The position numbers and the translations under genes were made by a program. The notes beneath the pieces were generated by a model. That model searched no databases. It was given only the letters and a program-made list of their open reading frames with translations, and had not been told where the DNA came from. Shown piece after piece: positions 39,667-48,305 of a DNA stretch of 61,975 nucleotides. Source of the DNA: a virus. Each line of letters starts with the position of its first letter. Within the stretch, counting starts at the first letter, position 1. The stretch covers positions 1-61,975 of the IMG/VR virus record IMGVR_UViG_3300037247_001905. One strand, 5' to 3'.

Positions 39667-42566
39667 GCCAGTTCCTCCCGAGACAGTCCTCTATCAAGGA
39701 TCTTACCCTCAACCCGGACGCCCAACAACGTGTACCGCAGTTCGGGGCAGAACACCTCAATACCTGGGTGCAGCGAAGGCCCCTGGATCCCTCCTCGGCT
39801 GCCGTCACCCCCGCCAAAGCCCGCCGGGTACTCCTTGGCGATCGCATCGTCGCCCCCCACCGATTGCCAGTCCGCCGTGCGGTCGGGAGCGGCCGGGAAC
39901 ACCGATTCCTCGGCTTGGGCGGCATTCCCCTTGTAGACCAGCGCACGGTACCTCGCGTCGGTCGAAGAGGATGCAGCACCGTTGACGTCCGTTATAGCCG
40001 CCTTGATCGTGTTGACCTGCCGCTGGCGAAAGAACTCGTGCGACCCAAACTTGAAACCGTCCTCGGTCTGAAGCCCCACGCCCGCGCCCACCCACCGCTG
40101 ATGCACCGGGCTCAATCCGAGCCGTTGGCCGGCAACGCTTGCAAACTGTGCCGCGTCTTCTAGGGTCACCTCCTGAGCCGCGCCATTCGTTGCCGTGATC
40201 TTTGTGCGGTTGCCCGCGTCGTCGCCGTTCAGTACATAGATGTAGCACCCCTGAAGACGGTCGGTGTCGTTGAAGGCAAACGGCAACGTCAGTGTTGCAC
40301 CCGACGGGTTGCTTGCCTGCGTCCACCGTTTCGTCGCCGAGGTTGGCTGCATCAACGTCAGTTCGCTCTTTGTCTCCAGACGATCGTGCGCCCACACGCG
40401 CAACCGCTTTACATTAGCGATCGTGTATACCTCGAAGAAGACCGCACGCTTCTCCAGCGGATTCGTCTGTGCGTTGGGGGCTTGTGTTGGGTCGCGCGGC
40501 ATCACTCCATCGTCGACGTGACGGAACGGCAGATCGGCGAGCGCAGTGATCTTGCTCGTCTCGAACCACAGCAGTTGCGCCTCGCCCAACGACGTGTTCA
40601 GCACCCAGACCACGCCCACCGCGTCGTCGTACGCGCACTCCACGGACTCCAGACTTGCCGCCCAGACCGAGCGTATGACATAGTTGAGTGCGGCGAGGTC
40701 GGCAAGCTGCCCGCGTGCGTCGATTTCTTTGGCGCCCCGTCTTGTAATGCCGTAGCCGTGGCTGCCCATCTCGGCTGCGGCGCGGTCGTTGACCAGCCCG
40801 TACCCGCGATGGACCGGAAACCCCTTGAGCGACCGTGTCTCGCGGTGGAAGGCGTAAATGTTCTGCCCCGTCCAGCCCAAGATCGACGTGCCAATCTGCA
40901 AGAAGCGGAGCACCTCTTCGCTGGCGGCCTTCAGCGCGTACTTGTCTGCCGGGTCGAAGAGTTCAACGGCGGGCTCCAACAGGCTCGACCACCGCACGAT
41001 ACCGACGCCGGCCTCGTCCGGATCGAGCACGCCCGAGTTGCCGACCAGCATCGTGTTCTCACTGAACAGCAGGGCGCCGCCGGGAGGCATGTCCTCAAGG
41101 TACACGGGAATGTCAACCAGCGCGTTCTGCAACGGCAACTCATCCACCGCAGTCTGTACGAAGTAGCCTGCAACCCTCCACGGCGCTGCGGGCTGGCTGT
41201 CAATGTCATAATCTGCCAGCACAATCGTACCGTCGAGGTGCATGATTACGCTGTCGTTGTTGATGGTCAGCGTGCTCCGTCCACGGTACACCTGCATCGT
41301 GTCGTAGAGGCTGCTGTCGTAAATGACGTAGACCATCGGGAACGGTATGTTGAAGGTCAACCGGTGCATGTAATCGGACTGATCCGGGTCGTAGATATAG
41401 CTGAAGGAGCCAGAGCTTCCCGTCTTGGAAAGCTCCGCCGCTACCCGATTGCTTAGGGCGCTCTTGCGCCCGGTGCGGCTGTCGAGCAACCGGTACATGA
41501 ATATGCCACCCGGCGACGGCGTTGCGTCCGTGCGCAGTAGCGGCGCCGGTTCTTCGGCAGCGATGTCTCTTACGTCGCGGTTGTACCCGGCGCTCGTAAA
41601 CTCACCGGCGGGGCTCGGGAACGGATACACCGGTGTTTGTGGCGCACCGGCGGGGGCGGTGAGCAGGAACAGCGTGCGAAAGTTTGGGTCGCTGTGCGGG
41701 GGCGACGCCCACAACAGCCCGCCGCCCGGCAACCGCAGATCGCTCGGTCCGCGCAGACCAAGGGCGTAGTCCGGTCCCGCCGTGATGTTGCGCTCGCTCA
41801 AGTACGGGTTGGTCTCGTCAGCGGGACCGCCGCCCACTGTGCTGACGCCGGCCGTATTCCCAAACCCGCAGTATACGACGGTCGCTTCTGCGGGTTTGCT
41901 GGCCGGTGTGCTCTTGACAGGGATTGCTTCAACCATGTCGGGGTGTGGCGTCGCTGGCGCACTGTTCAGCGCACGCGAAGCAACGGCGTCCGTCCCGGCG
42001 GCCACCAGTTCCGGGGGCTCGCCCGGCCCGGTGTCTTCTATAACGATCAGATCAAAGACGCCCGGCGACGTCTCCGTAATGTAGAACATGAAGGTGGGCT
42101 TGCCGCGACGTCCGACATATACGAATCGACCTACGACCTCGACGCTCATCTCCTCAAAGCCAAACGGCTCGTCAGGGATGAGCCCCGTCACGAATCCATC
42201 GTCGAAGTCGTGTATCCACGTTGTTGAATCGCCAATCCGGTATTGGAGTCGGTAACGCGCGATCGTTTCCGCCGAGTTTGTGAACCGCATCAACACGCCA
42301 TAGGCGTAGGTTGTCGCGTCCACTCGAGACTCCCACATCCGCGCCCCGTGCAGGGTGCCCCCGCCGGCAAGTGTTGTGCTGTACCCGATGTCGACGTCGA
42401 AGTAGTGAATGAAGCCCGGAAACGGGCGCGTCCCGCCGTCGTACGAGCCGTCCGCCCCCAGCAACTCGGCGGCGGCGTTGGTCGCCGTGCCTGTGCGCGA
42501 CGTCTCGCGGTTCTGTGTGGCGAACGCGAGCGGATAATCCCATGCTGGACGGTCAATCGGCGGCAT
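39663..42566 (-). CDS. Tail nozzle / tail-tube B-like protein, 967 aa
   Basis: Beta-rich throughout, with repeated short strands and Gly/Pro turns like a propeller, and a region around 560-600 (LQIGTSILGWTGQNIYAF) that is typical of podovirus tail tubular protein B/nozzle proteins. It lies two small genes and the glycan cassette downstream of the adaptor, and next to the internal proteins, as the nozzle usually does. The head-tail machine would use it as the distal channel. Confidence 0.7.
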   Translation of the reverse strand: MPPIDRPAWDYPLAFATQNRETSRTGTATNAAAELLGADGSYDGGTRPFPGFIHYFDVDIGYSTTLAGGGTLHGARMWESRVDATTYAYGVLMRFTNSAETIARYRLQYRIGDSTTWIHDFDDGFVTGLIPDEPFGFEEMSVEVVGRFVYVGRRGKPTFMFYITETSPGVFDLIVIEDTGPGEPPELVAAGTDAVASRALNSAPATPHPDMVEAIPVKSTPASKPAEATVVYCGFGNTAGVSTVGGGPADETNPYLSERNITAGPDYALGLRGPSDLRLPGGGLLWASPPHSDPNFRTLFLLTAPAGAPQTPVYPFPSPAGEFTSAGYNRDVRDIAAEEPAPLLRTDATPSPGGIFMYRLLDSRTGRKSALSNRVAAELSKTGSSGSFSYIYDPDQSDYMHRLTFNIPFPMVYVIYDSSLYDTMQVYRGRSTLTINNDSVIMHLDGTIVLADYDIDSQPAAPWRVAGYFVQTAVDELPLQNALVDIPVYLEDMPPGGALLFSENTMLVGNSGVLDPDEAGVGIVRWSSLLEPAVELFDPADKYALKAASEEVLRFLQIGTSILGWTGQNIYAFHRETRSLKGFPVHRGYGLVNDRAAAEMGSHGYGITRRGAKEIDARGQLADLAALNYVIRSVWAASLESVECAYDDAVGVVWVLNTSLGEAQLLWFETSKITALADLPFRHVDDGVMPRDPTQAPNAQTNPLEKRAVFFEVYTIANVKRLRVWAHDRLETKSELTLMQPTSATKRWTQASNPSGATLTLPFAFNDTDRLQGCYIYVLNGDDAGNRTKITATNGAAQEVTLEDAAQFASVAGQRLGLSPVHQRWVGAGVGLQTEDGFKFGSHEFFRQRQVNTIKAAITDVNGAASSSTDARYRALVYKGNAAQAEESVFPAAPDRTADWQSVGGDDAIAKEYPAGFGGGDGSRGGIQGPSLHPGIEVFCPELRYTLLGVRVEGKILDRGLSREELA
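39912..39923 (-). repeat. Genome-wide 12-mer, reverse copy
   Basis: GGCTTGGGCGGC near the 3' end of the nozzle gene, read as AAQA. Confidence 0.85.
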
Positions 42567-42843
42567 CGTTCACAGGCAGCATAGCAGATGCGCTGAGCCT
42601 TGCGAGTTGCTCGTGGATCTCGGCGAGCGTTTCCCGCACACAGTAGACTATCTGCCCGTTGCCGCCCGTAAACGGCAGTTCGATCACCGCCCCGCACCGT
42701 TCCTCCGGCGGCCGTCTCTCTTCGGGCAGATCCTCCGGCGACCGCTTGGCGGCCTCCCCAATGAGCATCCCCTCTACCGGAGCCAGAAGGATCGTGCGGC
42801 CGTCCCACTTCGGATCCGAATGCACCTGTGTCAGTTTCAGCAT
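42553..42843 (-). CDS. Hypothetical protein, 96 aa
   Basis: ATGCTGA overlap with the upstream gene and 14-base overlap with the nozzle gene. Beta-rich N-terminus (KLTQVHSDPKWDGRTILLAP), acidic Pro/Glu/Arg centre, helical C-terminus. No family recognised. Confidence 0.6.
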   Translation of the reverse strand: MLKLTQVHSDPKWDGRTILLAPVEGMLIGEAAKRSPEDLPEERRPPEERCGAVIELPFTGGNGQIVYCVRETLAEIHEQLARLSASAMLPVNDAAD

Positions 42844-43142
42844 GGTAGTGTTCCCTTAGCGATTGCCACGAGCATGTCGGCGGCAACCTCGTACGATTTC
42901 TCAGCCGCTTTGTTGTGATGCTGAGATGCAAGCAACCCAGTTAGCGCCTGCCCCGCAAAACGATCGCGCCGCGCCGTGTGGATCATTGCGTCTATCTGTT
43001 CGTCACCACTGTTGGGGACACACAGATGGATTGCAGCGTACACGCGACGATCAAGCATGACGTGAGCAACTGTCTGCGTAAGCATCTGCCACGTCTTGCC
43101 GCCCTCGTCGTCATCTTTGGTCGTTTGGTCTTCTGCTGACAT
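42837..43142 (-). CDS. Hypothetical protein, 101 aa
   Basis: Acidic N-terminal 15 residues followed by an Ala/Leu/His-rich helical domain. It lies between the glycosyltransferase cassette and the nozzle genes. Function unknown; probably a small virion component. Confidence 0.6.
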   Translation of the reverse strand: MSAEDQTTKDDDEGGKTWQMLTQTVAHVMLDRRVYAAIHLCVPNSGDEQIDAMIHTARRDRFAGQALTGLLASQHHNKAAEKSYEVAADMLVAIAKGTLPC

Positions 43143-43164
43143 ATGCGGGTTCCTTGTGTGAGGA

Positions 43165-43839
43165 CTATTCTCTTGCCGCCCAAGCCGCGTCTGGTGTGTC
43201 GTAGTAGGGTACGTCGTGTGCGCGAGGGGTTTCGATGTTGTCGGAGTCGAACTTCGTAGAGCGCTCGACGGGGCGTGGTTCGTCGGGTGTGTAGACCATC
43301 ATCTGCGGGTGCAGCCCGGCGAGAAGCTGGTCGGCCCAATGCGCCCGTGTCTCGAGGGCGGCGAGACAACGGTCGTAGGCAACGTCGCGCACGGCGTAGG
43401 CCACCGTCCAATACATATAGGAGGGGCGGCAGCAGTAGCCGCGCACCAACCGCTTGTCGAGCATGATCTTGCCGCCGAGATAGAACATCTCCCAGTCGGA
43501 GGGCATATCCCGCAAGAACTGCGACGTCATCTCGTTGAAACGGTGGTTGAGTTTGGCGTCGTCCTCGAAGATCAGGACGCCTTTGTACCCCATGATCTTC
43601 GCCATTGAAATGACGGTGTGGTGTGACAGCAACGAGGCGAGCGCCCCGCCTTTTAGCGGGTAGACCAGCGGTGGACTCTCGGGCACCTTCTTCAGTGTGG
43701 CGCCATTGATCGCCTCGAACCGTGTCACCTCCAGGCCGCACCGCTCGAACTGTGGCCACATGAACGCCCACTTATCCTTGCGCCGTCGCAGGTTGATGCA
43801 GAACGCGGCGTCCACCGCTTCGAGCAGTTCCGGTATCAT
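43165..43839 (-). CDS. Glycosyltransferase family 25-like protein, 224 aa
   Basis: Transfers a sugar (galactose or glucose in this family) to a glycan or hydroxylysine. INLRRRKDK (15-23) is the N-terminal signature, AINGATLKK (43-51) the AIDG-like element, SHH (72-74) the SH motif, and FEDDAKL (91-97) the DxD-like metal site, then DWEMFYLGGK (115-124). These are all in the GT25 order. The protein ends in DAAWAARE, encoded on a 15-mer repeat copy. Translation is coupled to the upstream gene by ATGA. It belongs to a glycan cassette placed between adaptor and nozzle genes. Confidence 0.8.
   Translation of the reverse strand: MIPELLEAVDAAFCINLRRRKDKWAFMWPQFERCGLEVTRFEAINGATLKKVPESPPLVYPLKGGALASLLSHHTVISMAKIMGYKGVLIFEDDAKLNHRFNEMTSQFLRDMPSDWEMFYLGGKIMLDKRLVRGYCCRPSYMYWTVAYAVRDVAYDRCLAALETRAHWADQLLAGLHPQMMVYTPDEPRPVERSTKFDSDNIETPRAHDVPYYDTPDAAWAARE
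43175..43186 (+). repeat. Genome-wide 15-mer, forward copy
   Basis: CTTGCCGCCCAAGCC (43172-43186), read on the minus strand as AWAAR at the very C-terminus of the GT25-like protein. Confidence 0.85.
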
Positions 43840-44111
43840 TTGTTGTCTCTGTGCAAGGGGGCAGGTTTCTTGTAGAGACAGAACGTGTTGGGGCCGGTGC
43901 GCACACCGCATTCGATCTCGCCGACACGCAACGGCACATCCTTGCCTGTGGCGGCGATGAGTCTGTCGTGCAGCATCCAGTCAAGCGGAGGGCTGTCCTC
44001 CGTGTCGTCCCGCAGAATGCTGTAGCTAGCAGGCTGTGCGTGGGCGAGGTTGCGGATAACAACGACGCGTGCCTCGTTGCAAACGGCGATGACGTTGCCT
44101 TCCCAACTCAC
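43836..44111 (-). CDS. Hypothetical protein of the glycan cassette, 91 aa
   Basis: Start taken as GTG in a GTGA overlap with the upstream transferase gene; a GTG 13 codons earlier is possible. Begins VSWEGNVIAVCNEARVVVIR and ends in basic CLYKKP; two-layer alpha/beta look with no catalytic motif. Sandwiched between two sugar-transferase genes, so it may be an accessory glycan enzyme (inference). Confidence 0.55.
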   Translation of the reverse strand: MSWEGNVIAVCNEARVVVIRNLAHAQPASYSILRDDTEDSPPLDWMLHDRLIAATGKDVPLRVGEIECGVRTGPNTFCLYKKPAPLHRDNK

Positions 44112-45010
44112 TTTTCGTACCAGCCTTCCGTCGGAACCGACTTTTCGCACTCGGCCGCCGCCTTGTCCACCGCCTTCTTGAAGTCCATTGTCGGGAACGC
44201 CTTGAGCTTTGAACTGGGTGTTACGTTGATGATGTGAAACTTCATCTTTCGCCGGGTGATAACGCTCTGGATGTCGGCGAAGCGATCGTCAAGCGTGCCG
44301 TACCGTGTGTTGTTCGATTCGCGGGCGCCCTCCGACTTGCGTTCATCGAAGGCGTAGGCGCTGCCCTTAGCGGGCATGTTGAAGTCGGCGCCGACGAGAT
44401 AGACATTGCAGAACCCCAAGAAGTGTGCAAGCCGCAAGCAGCAGAGCATTGTCGAGCGGTTGCCCTTGACGCCTGAAGCATCGTGTTCGCCCTCGTCACA
44501 ACCCCACGCCACGCTCGTCTCTTCAAAGAACGTGTGCGGCTGAAAGTGCGTGTTGCGGCGGAAGAAATAGGTGGCGGGCATCTCACCGGTACGGAACGCC
44601 GACTCCCGCTTCTTGCCGTCCTGCATTACTCCCAGCTTGCTGTTGACGTGCGCGGCGGGCACGAACTTTATGATGCCGGGATCTTTCCAGCCGACATCGG
44701 CAAAACGATTAGGCGGGTCCGTGCAGCACCAGAAGTTCGGACGGTGTACCAACCACCCATTGTTCAGGCCCATCGTCATCAGACCGCGTCTACGCAACTG
44801 ATCGAGCGGTGTCTTTTTTAGCGACGGCCCGTTCAACAAGAGGAACAGGGATGAGCCGTGTCCCGACGTGTGCGCGTACACCCCGGAAAGAGGCGCGGGC
44901 GTGCCGTCGGCGCGAAACACCAGATTTGGGTAGAAGCGCTGGCCGCGCCACGGCGCAGAAATGTCAGATGGAGACGTGTGTCGGTTGCGGGGGAGTTCGG
45001 TGTCGATCAT
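44108..45010 (-). CDS. Maf/CST-like glycosyltransferase, 300 aa
   Basis: Residues 55-66 (LFLLLNGPSLKK) are the nucleotide-binding-type NGPSL element shared by CST-I/II sialyltransferases, MptE-like proteins and Maf flagellin glycosyltransferases, followed by GLMTMGLNNGW (76-86) and RPNFWCCTDPPNRF. Later YLVGADFNM (205-213) is a second alpha/beta strand. Family members transfer sialic, pseudaminic or similar acids, Maf onto Ser/Thr of protein. The residues 25-50 also share a YPxLVxR element with the Ser/Thr-rich protein at 46158. The donor sugar is unknown. Confidence 0.55.
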   Translation of the reverse strand: MIDTELPRNRHTSPSDISAPWRGQRFYPNLVFRADGTPAPLSGVYAHTSGHGSSLFLLLNGPSLKKTPLDQLRRRGLMTMGLNNGWLVHRPNFWCCTDPPNRFADVGWKDPGIIKFVPAAHVNSKLGVMQDGKKRESAFRTGEMPATYFFRRNTHFQPHTFFEETSVAWGCDEGEHDASGVKGNRSTMLCCLRLAHFLGFCNVYLVGADFNMPAKGSAYAFDERKSEGARESNNTRYGTLDDRFADIQSVITRRKMKFHIINVTPSSKLKAFPTMDFKKAVDKAAAECEKSVPTEGWYEK

Positions 45011-45597
45011 GGCGGGGGCCTTAGCAGTATAGTCGAGGTGCGCCTGTACCGTTCAAGCACCGTTGCGCCCTGCGCCACGAAGGCTTGAATCCACCAGTCC
45101 AGCGGGCGGACGGTCAGATGTAAGTTCTTGACCCCCATTGCTTTAGCCTTCGCCGTCGGCCTCTGCTTTGCGGGGCTCGTCGCTATCCGGCAGAACACAT
45201 GTTGCCGAGCAACCCGCAGGCATTGCCCAATGGCGCGGACCGCGTCTAACTGTTGCAGGTGCTCGAAGACGTCGGCGTGCATCACGACGTCGAAGCTCTT
45301 GTCGGGGAAGGGAAGGTTGCAGGCGCTCCCGACCACGCACGGCCGCCGCATCCGCAGCGTGCGTCCGATGACGACTGAAGACGCGTCCACGCCCATTGCA
45401 AAGCAGCCGTTTGCGTTTAGGTAGGCAACAGACGGGCCGTGCCCGCACCCGACGTCGAGTACGGTACAGCCCGGCCACCGCCTTGCTATCTCACGGGTAA
45501 CAGGCCACGCAAGATGTCCCGCGTGCATCTGTGCAGACGTGAAGTAGCCGTTGGTGTAGAGGTCGTCGTAGAGCGCGGTGTAGTTGATCTCGTTCAT
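45007..45597 (-). CDS. SAM-dependent methyltransferase, class I, 196 aa
   Basis: VLDVGCGHG (46-54) is the SAM-binding loop, GVDASSVVI (69-77) the acidic second motif, and MHADVFEHLQQLDAV the post-I motif of UbiE/COQ5-type methyltransferases. Members in glycan clusters O-methylate sugars, which fits this neighbourhood. ATGA overlaps on both sides couple it to the transferase genes. Confidence 0.85.
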   Translation of the reverse strand: MNEINYTALYDDLYTNGYFTSAQMHAGHLAWPVTREIARRWPGCTVLDVGCGHGPSVAYLNANGCFAMGVDASSVVIGRTLRMRRPCVVGSACNLPFPDKSFDVVMHADVFEHLQQLDAVRAIGQCLRVARQHVFCRIATSPAKQRPTAKAKAMGVKNLHLTVRPLDWWIQAFVAQGATVLERYRRTSTILLRPPP

Positions 45598-46148
45598 GGC
45601 GTCACCTGTGCAATATAGCCGGCTGCAACAACGTCCGCCAGCCATTCACGCTCCGCTGTTTCGGCGTGCTGTCGGTTTTCGGGGGCGTCCAGTTCCCAGT
45701 AGTGCTTGCCCATCTTGTCCATCTCTCCAATGCCGCAGAACCGCACGGGGCGTTCACAGCCCATGAGCAACGCCGCCCGCAACACAATAATGCCGAGAGA
45801 TGGCCCAACGCCGTCACCCCACAACGGGTGTTCGTCGCCGGCGATCCACTCCGCCGCGTACGGCACGAGAATCACGGGCAATGGCGTCCACAACCGGGAA
45901 TACTTTTCCAGATAACCGCTTGGGATGTGCGGCGGCACCCATAACCACACGCGGCAGCAATCGCCCGGCGGTTCTCTTTGGATATTGCCCCAGTTCACGA
46001 CCCAATCGGTTGTGCGACAACCAACATCGTTCTCGTGGCCGTCCGTTACGAAGTTGTTGAGCCGAACAACACGGTCGCACGCGTCAATCTGGGTTCCCAT
46101 CTCGGACCCTGCAAGAGACGGTGCGTTTCCAACAACGATCATGCTCAT
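45594..46148 (-). CDS. GT29-type sialyltransferase-like protein, 184 aa
   Basis: All three sialylmotifs of family GT29 can be read: L motif MIVVGNAPSLAGSEMGTQID with RLNNF and NDVGCRTTD (3-48), S motif GPSLGIIVLRAALLMGC then FCGIG (115-141), and the very-short motif HYWE (149-152) with the His that serves as catalytic base in this family. Family members use CMP-sialic acid. At 184 aa it is much shorter than animal enzymes, with no signal anchor. GT29 is rare outside eukaryotes and viruses, so substrate and donor are open. Next to it lies a mucin-like protein that could be the acceptor. Confidence 0.7.
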   Translation of the reverse strand: MSMIVVGNAPSLAGSEMGTQIDACDRVVRLNNFVTDGHENDVGCRTTDWVVNWGNIQREPPGDCCRVWLWVPPHIPSGYLEKYSRLWTPLPVILVPYAAEWIAGDEHPLWGDGVGPSLGIIVLRAALLMGCERPVRFCGIGEMDKMGKHYWELDAPENRQHAETAEREWLADVVAAGYIAQVTP

Positions 46149-46157
46149 GGGATTCCC

Positions 46158-46910
46158 TTATTCCGCAGTGCTGGTGGTCGTGTGAGATAGTACGGGTGTC
46201 CCCGTTGTACCGCCCGACGTCGTTGTCGACACTGTTGAAGGCGCAGTAGTAGACGCGGCGCTGCTTGTTGCAGTGGTCGATGCAGTTGAACTGCCGGTGC
46301 CCGACCCGCTGCCTGAACCCGAACCGGATCCCGAACCGCTCCCGCTGCCCGAACCGGACGCGCTGTCGGAACTGGTTGCTGTGCTGGTAGTAGTGCCTGG
46401 ACTCGAGCCGGTGCTTGAACCAACACTTGAAGCGGTACTAGAGGCGGTGCTCGAAGCAGTGCTTGAAGCAGTGCTGGAGACGCCGCTTGAACTGCCGGAC
46501 GCCGATCCGCTGCTGCCCGAACTGCCGCTTGCCGCCGACGATGAAGCAGAACTTGCGGAGGACGATGCCGTCGACGATGCCGTTGACGACGTCGTTGACG
46601 ATGTTGCAGTGCTCGAAGGCGGTACAGATGAAGAGGACGAACTGCCGCCGGGTGTAATCGTTGTGCTGGAGGGCAGCGGTGGTTCGGTGACGACAGGGGC
46701 GGGCGCAACGCCGTATGTCTCCTCAAAGAACACCTCGATGGGGAACGGCAGCCGTAACGCAAACGGGGGCTGCGCAAGCCGTCGACCAAACGCCGGGCCG
46801 GTCGTTCTTTGGTCACGCAACACCAACTTTGGGTACAACCCCTCGGAGAACCGCCGCATCAGATATTCGGACTGCCCGGCAACGAGACGATCTGGAAAGT
46901 CACGCGGCAC
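46158..46910 (-). CDS. Ser/Thr/Ala/Gly-rich mucin-like virion protein, 250 aa
   Basis: Residues 1-78 form a small folded domain (LYPKLVLRDQRTTGP, FPIEVFFEETYGV). Residues 81-250 consist almost only of Ser, Thr, Ala, Gly and Val in near-repeats such as STASSTASS and SGSGSG. Such tails are flexible and strongly O-glycosylated in eukaryotic and some bacterial proteins. Here the gene is immediately upstream of two transferase genes and a methyltransferase, so it is the natural acceptor (inference). The repeats make length variation likely. GTG start. Confidence 0.65.
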   Translation of the reverse strand: MPRDFPDRLVAGQSEYLMRRFSEGLYPKLVLRDQRTTGPAFGRRLAQPPFALRLPFPIEVFFEETYGVAPAPVVTEPPLPSSTTITPGGSSSSSSVPPSSTATSSTTSSTASSTASSSASSASSSAASGSSGSSGSASGSSSGVSSTASSTASSTASSTASSVGSSTGSSPGTTTSTATSSDSASGSGSGSGSGSGSGSGSGSGTGSSTASTTATSSAASTTAPSTVSTTTSGGTTGTPVLSHTTTSTAE

Positions 46911-46913
46911 CGA

Positions 46914-47831
46914 TTACCACCATCGTCCCATCGCCGGCTCCCACGCAATAAAGCCCGGGTCGTTGCGCATGGCGTTGTCGATTGTGTTCCGCTCGAACTG
47001 CGGGCCCACCCTGATAACGCGGTGCTTCAGCGTATTCAGCAGGGTGCGCCTCGCGTTGTGCTGTTTGGTCTCGAACGCCTGTAACGATATCCCGCTGAAC
47101 TTCCCGGCAATCGCCCGCGCCATTGCGATTTCATGGACAATCGCTTCCATCATTGCCTGCGAACCGCGCGGCGCAATCTCGTAGAGCGGAGCCGCCATTG
47201 GTGCCGGATCGAATGCGCTCTTTACGACTACAACACGAGTAACAGGATCGTAGGTGTCGATCACCCGTTCCTGGTGTACGCCACCTGTTGGAATCAGCCG
47301 GAGCACAGATCCGTTATACGCGCTCGGGCGCCGGTCGCGCATCCCCACCGCCGGGTCGTCTTCCAGTATCAACGAGGTCGTAGTTGCGCTTGCGCCTGCT
47401 CCCTCGTGCATCAGCATGTCGCCGGACGGCACATACAACAAGACAAGATCGCTGTCGTCTTTCTGGATGCGCGGGCGAAATACCAACTCGTTTTCTTCAA
47501 CGTACCAGTTCGGCCCTCTCGGGTGGAACTGTCCCCGAGGATAAGCATCGGCCAACAACTCCTTCTCGTCACTGAACTCAACAATGCCCCACACCTCGCC
47601 GACCATCGGCGGCAGCACGGCGCGCTCCTGCTCCTTCGTCAGCGTCAACGAGAGTGTCAGCAATACCGGTTGCGCTTCGGTCAACAGGATCTCGGACCAC
47701 AACTCGACGTACGCCGGGCCGATCAACTGCCGCACAATATAATCGGTGCTCAGCCGATCGCCGTCGCCGATGTCAAGCGCGTTGCGAACGCGCTCGGCAA
47801 TCGTTTCCAGAACCGAGCCAGAGCGGTGCAT
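46914..47831 (-). CDS. Head-tail adaptor / tail tube A-like protein, 305 aa
   Basis: Follows capsid and two small genes, as the adaptor (gp11/tail tubular protein A) does in podoviruses. N-terminal helical part (ETIAERVRNALDIG), central beta region, C-terminal helices (MMEAIVHEIAMARAIAGKF). No distinct motif; the call rests on size, order and fold-like pattern. Confidence 0.5.
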   Translation of the reverse strand: MHRSGSVLETIAERVRNALDIGDGDRLSTDYIVRQLIGPAYVELWSEILLTEAQPVLLTLSLTLTKEQERAVLPPMVGEVWGIVEFSDEKELLADAYPRGQFHPRGPNWYVEENELVFRPRIQKDDSDLVLLYVPSGDMLMHEGAGASATTTSLILEDDPAVGMRDRRPSAYNGSVLRLIPTGGVHQERVIDTYDPVTRVVVVKSAFDPAPMAAPLYEIAPRGSQAMMEAIVHEIAMARAIAGKFSGISLQAFETKQHNARRTLLNTLKHRVIRVGPQFERNTIDNAMRNDPGFIAWEPAMGRWW

Positions 47832-47834
47832 AGG

Positions 47835-48305
47835 TCACTCCTTGACGATGCTAGTGCGATCCGCAATCCGGCCGACATCAAGCACACGGTCGATGAGATC
47901 CTGATCGCCGGAAGCATCGGCGTGTGGCATGATACCAGCTTCCATCGCCCTCGCGATATCGGGGTCGCCGACCCGCCGTTCCAGCCTGATCTTCTCCGCC
48001 CGCGTCTCGGCGTCTCGTCGCTGCAACTCACTTGCCGCCCAAGCCTGCTCGCGCAACCGCCGTAGAGCCTCGCGGATGTGCAGTTGTTCGGGACGGAGTT
48101 GCTGCATCATGTAGTCGATGCGGGGAGGGAACCAGCCGTCGGCGTAGATCCGGTCGGGATGCCGTTGGAGACACTCCAGGGGCGCCAGCCGCCCGTCCTG
48201 GGCGACAAAGATCGTCCACCCGTGCCGCGTTCTCGCCATCGCAAGGTCCGCCGGCAACTCGTTCAGACGGGCCGCCGAACGCAGCGTTTCAAGATAGCCG
48301 TTCAT
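47835..48305 (-). CDS. Hypothetical helical protein, 156 aa
   Basis: Mostly helical and charged; residues 75-105 are Arg/Glu-rich (RPEQLHIREALRRLREQAWA). May be a head-completion protein by position between the capsid and adaptor genes. A 15-mer copy is read as AWAAS. ATGA overlap with the zinc protein. Confidence 0.55.
   Translation of the reverse strand: MNGYLETLRSAARLNELPADLAMARTRHGWTIFVAQDGRLAPLECLQRHPDRIYADGWFPPRIDYMMQQLRPEQLHIREALRRLREQAWAASELQRRDAETRAEKIRLERRVGDPDIARAMEAGIMPHADASGDQDLIDRVLDVGRIADRTSIVKE
48034..48045 (+). repeat. Genome-wide 15-mer, forward copy
   Basis: CTTGCCGCCCAAGCC (48031-48045), read on the minus strand as AWAAS in the helical 156-aa protein. Confidence 0.85.
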
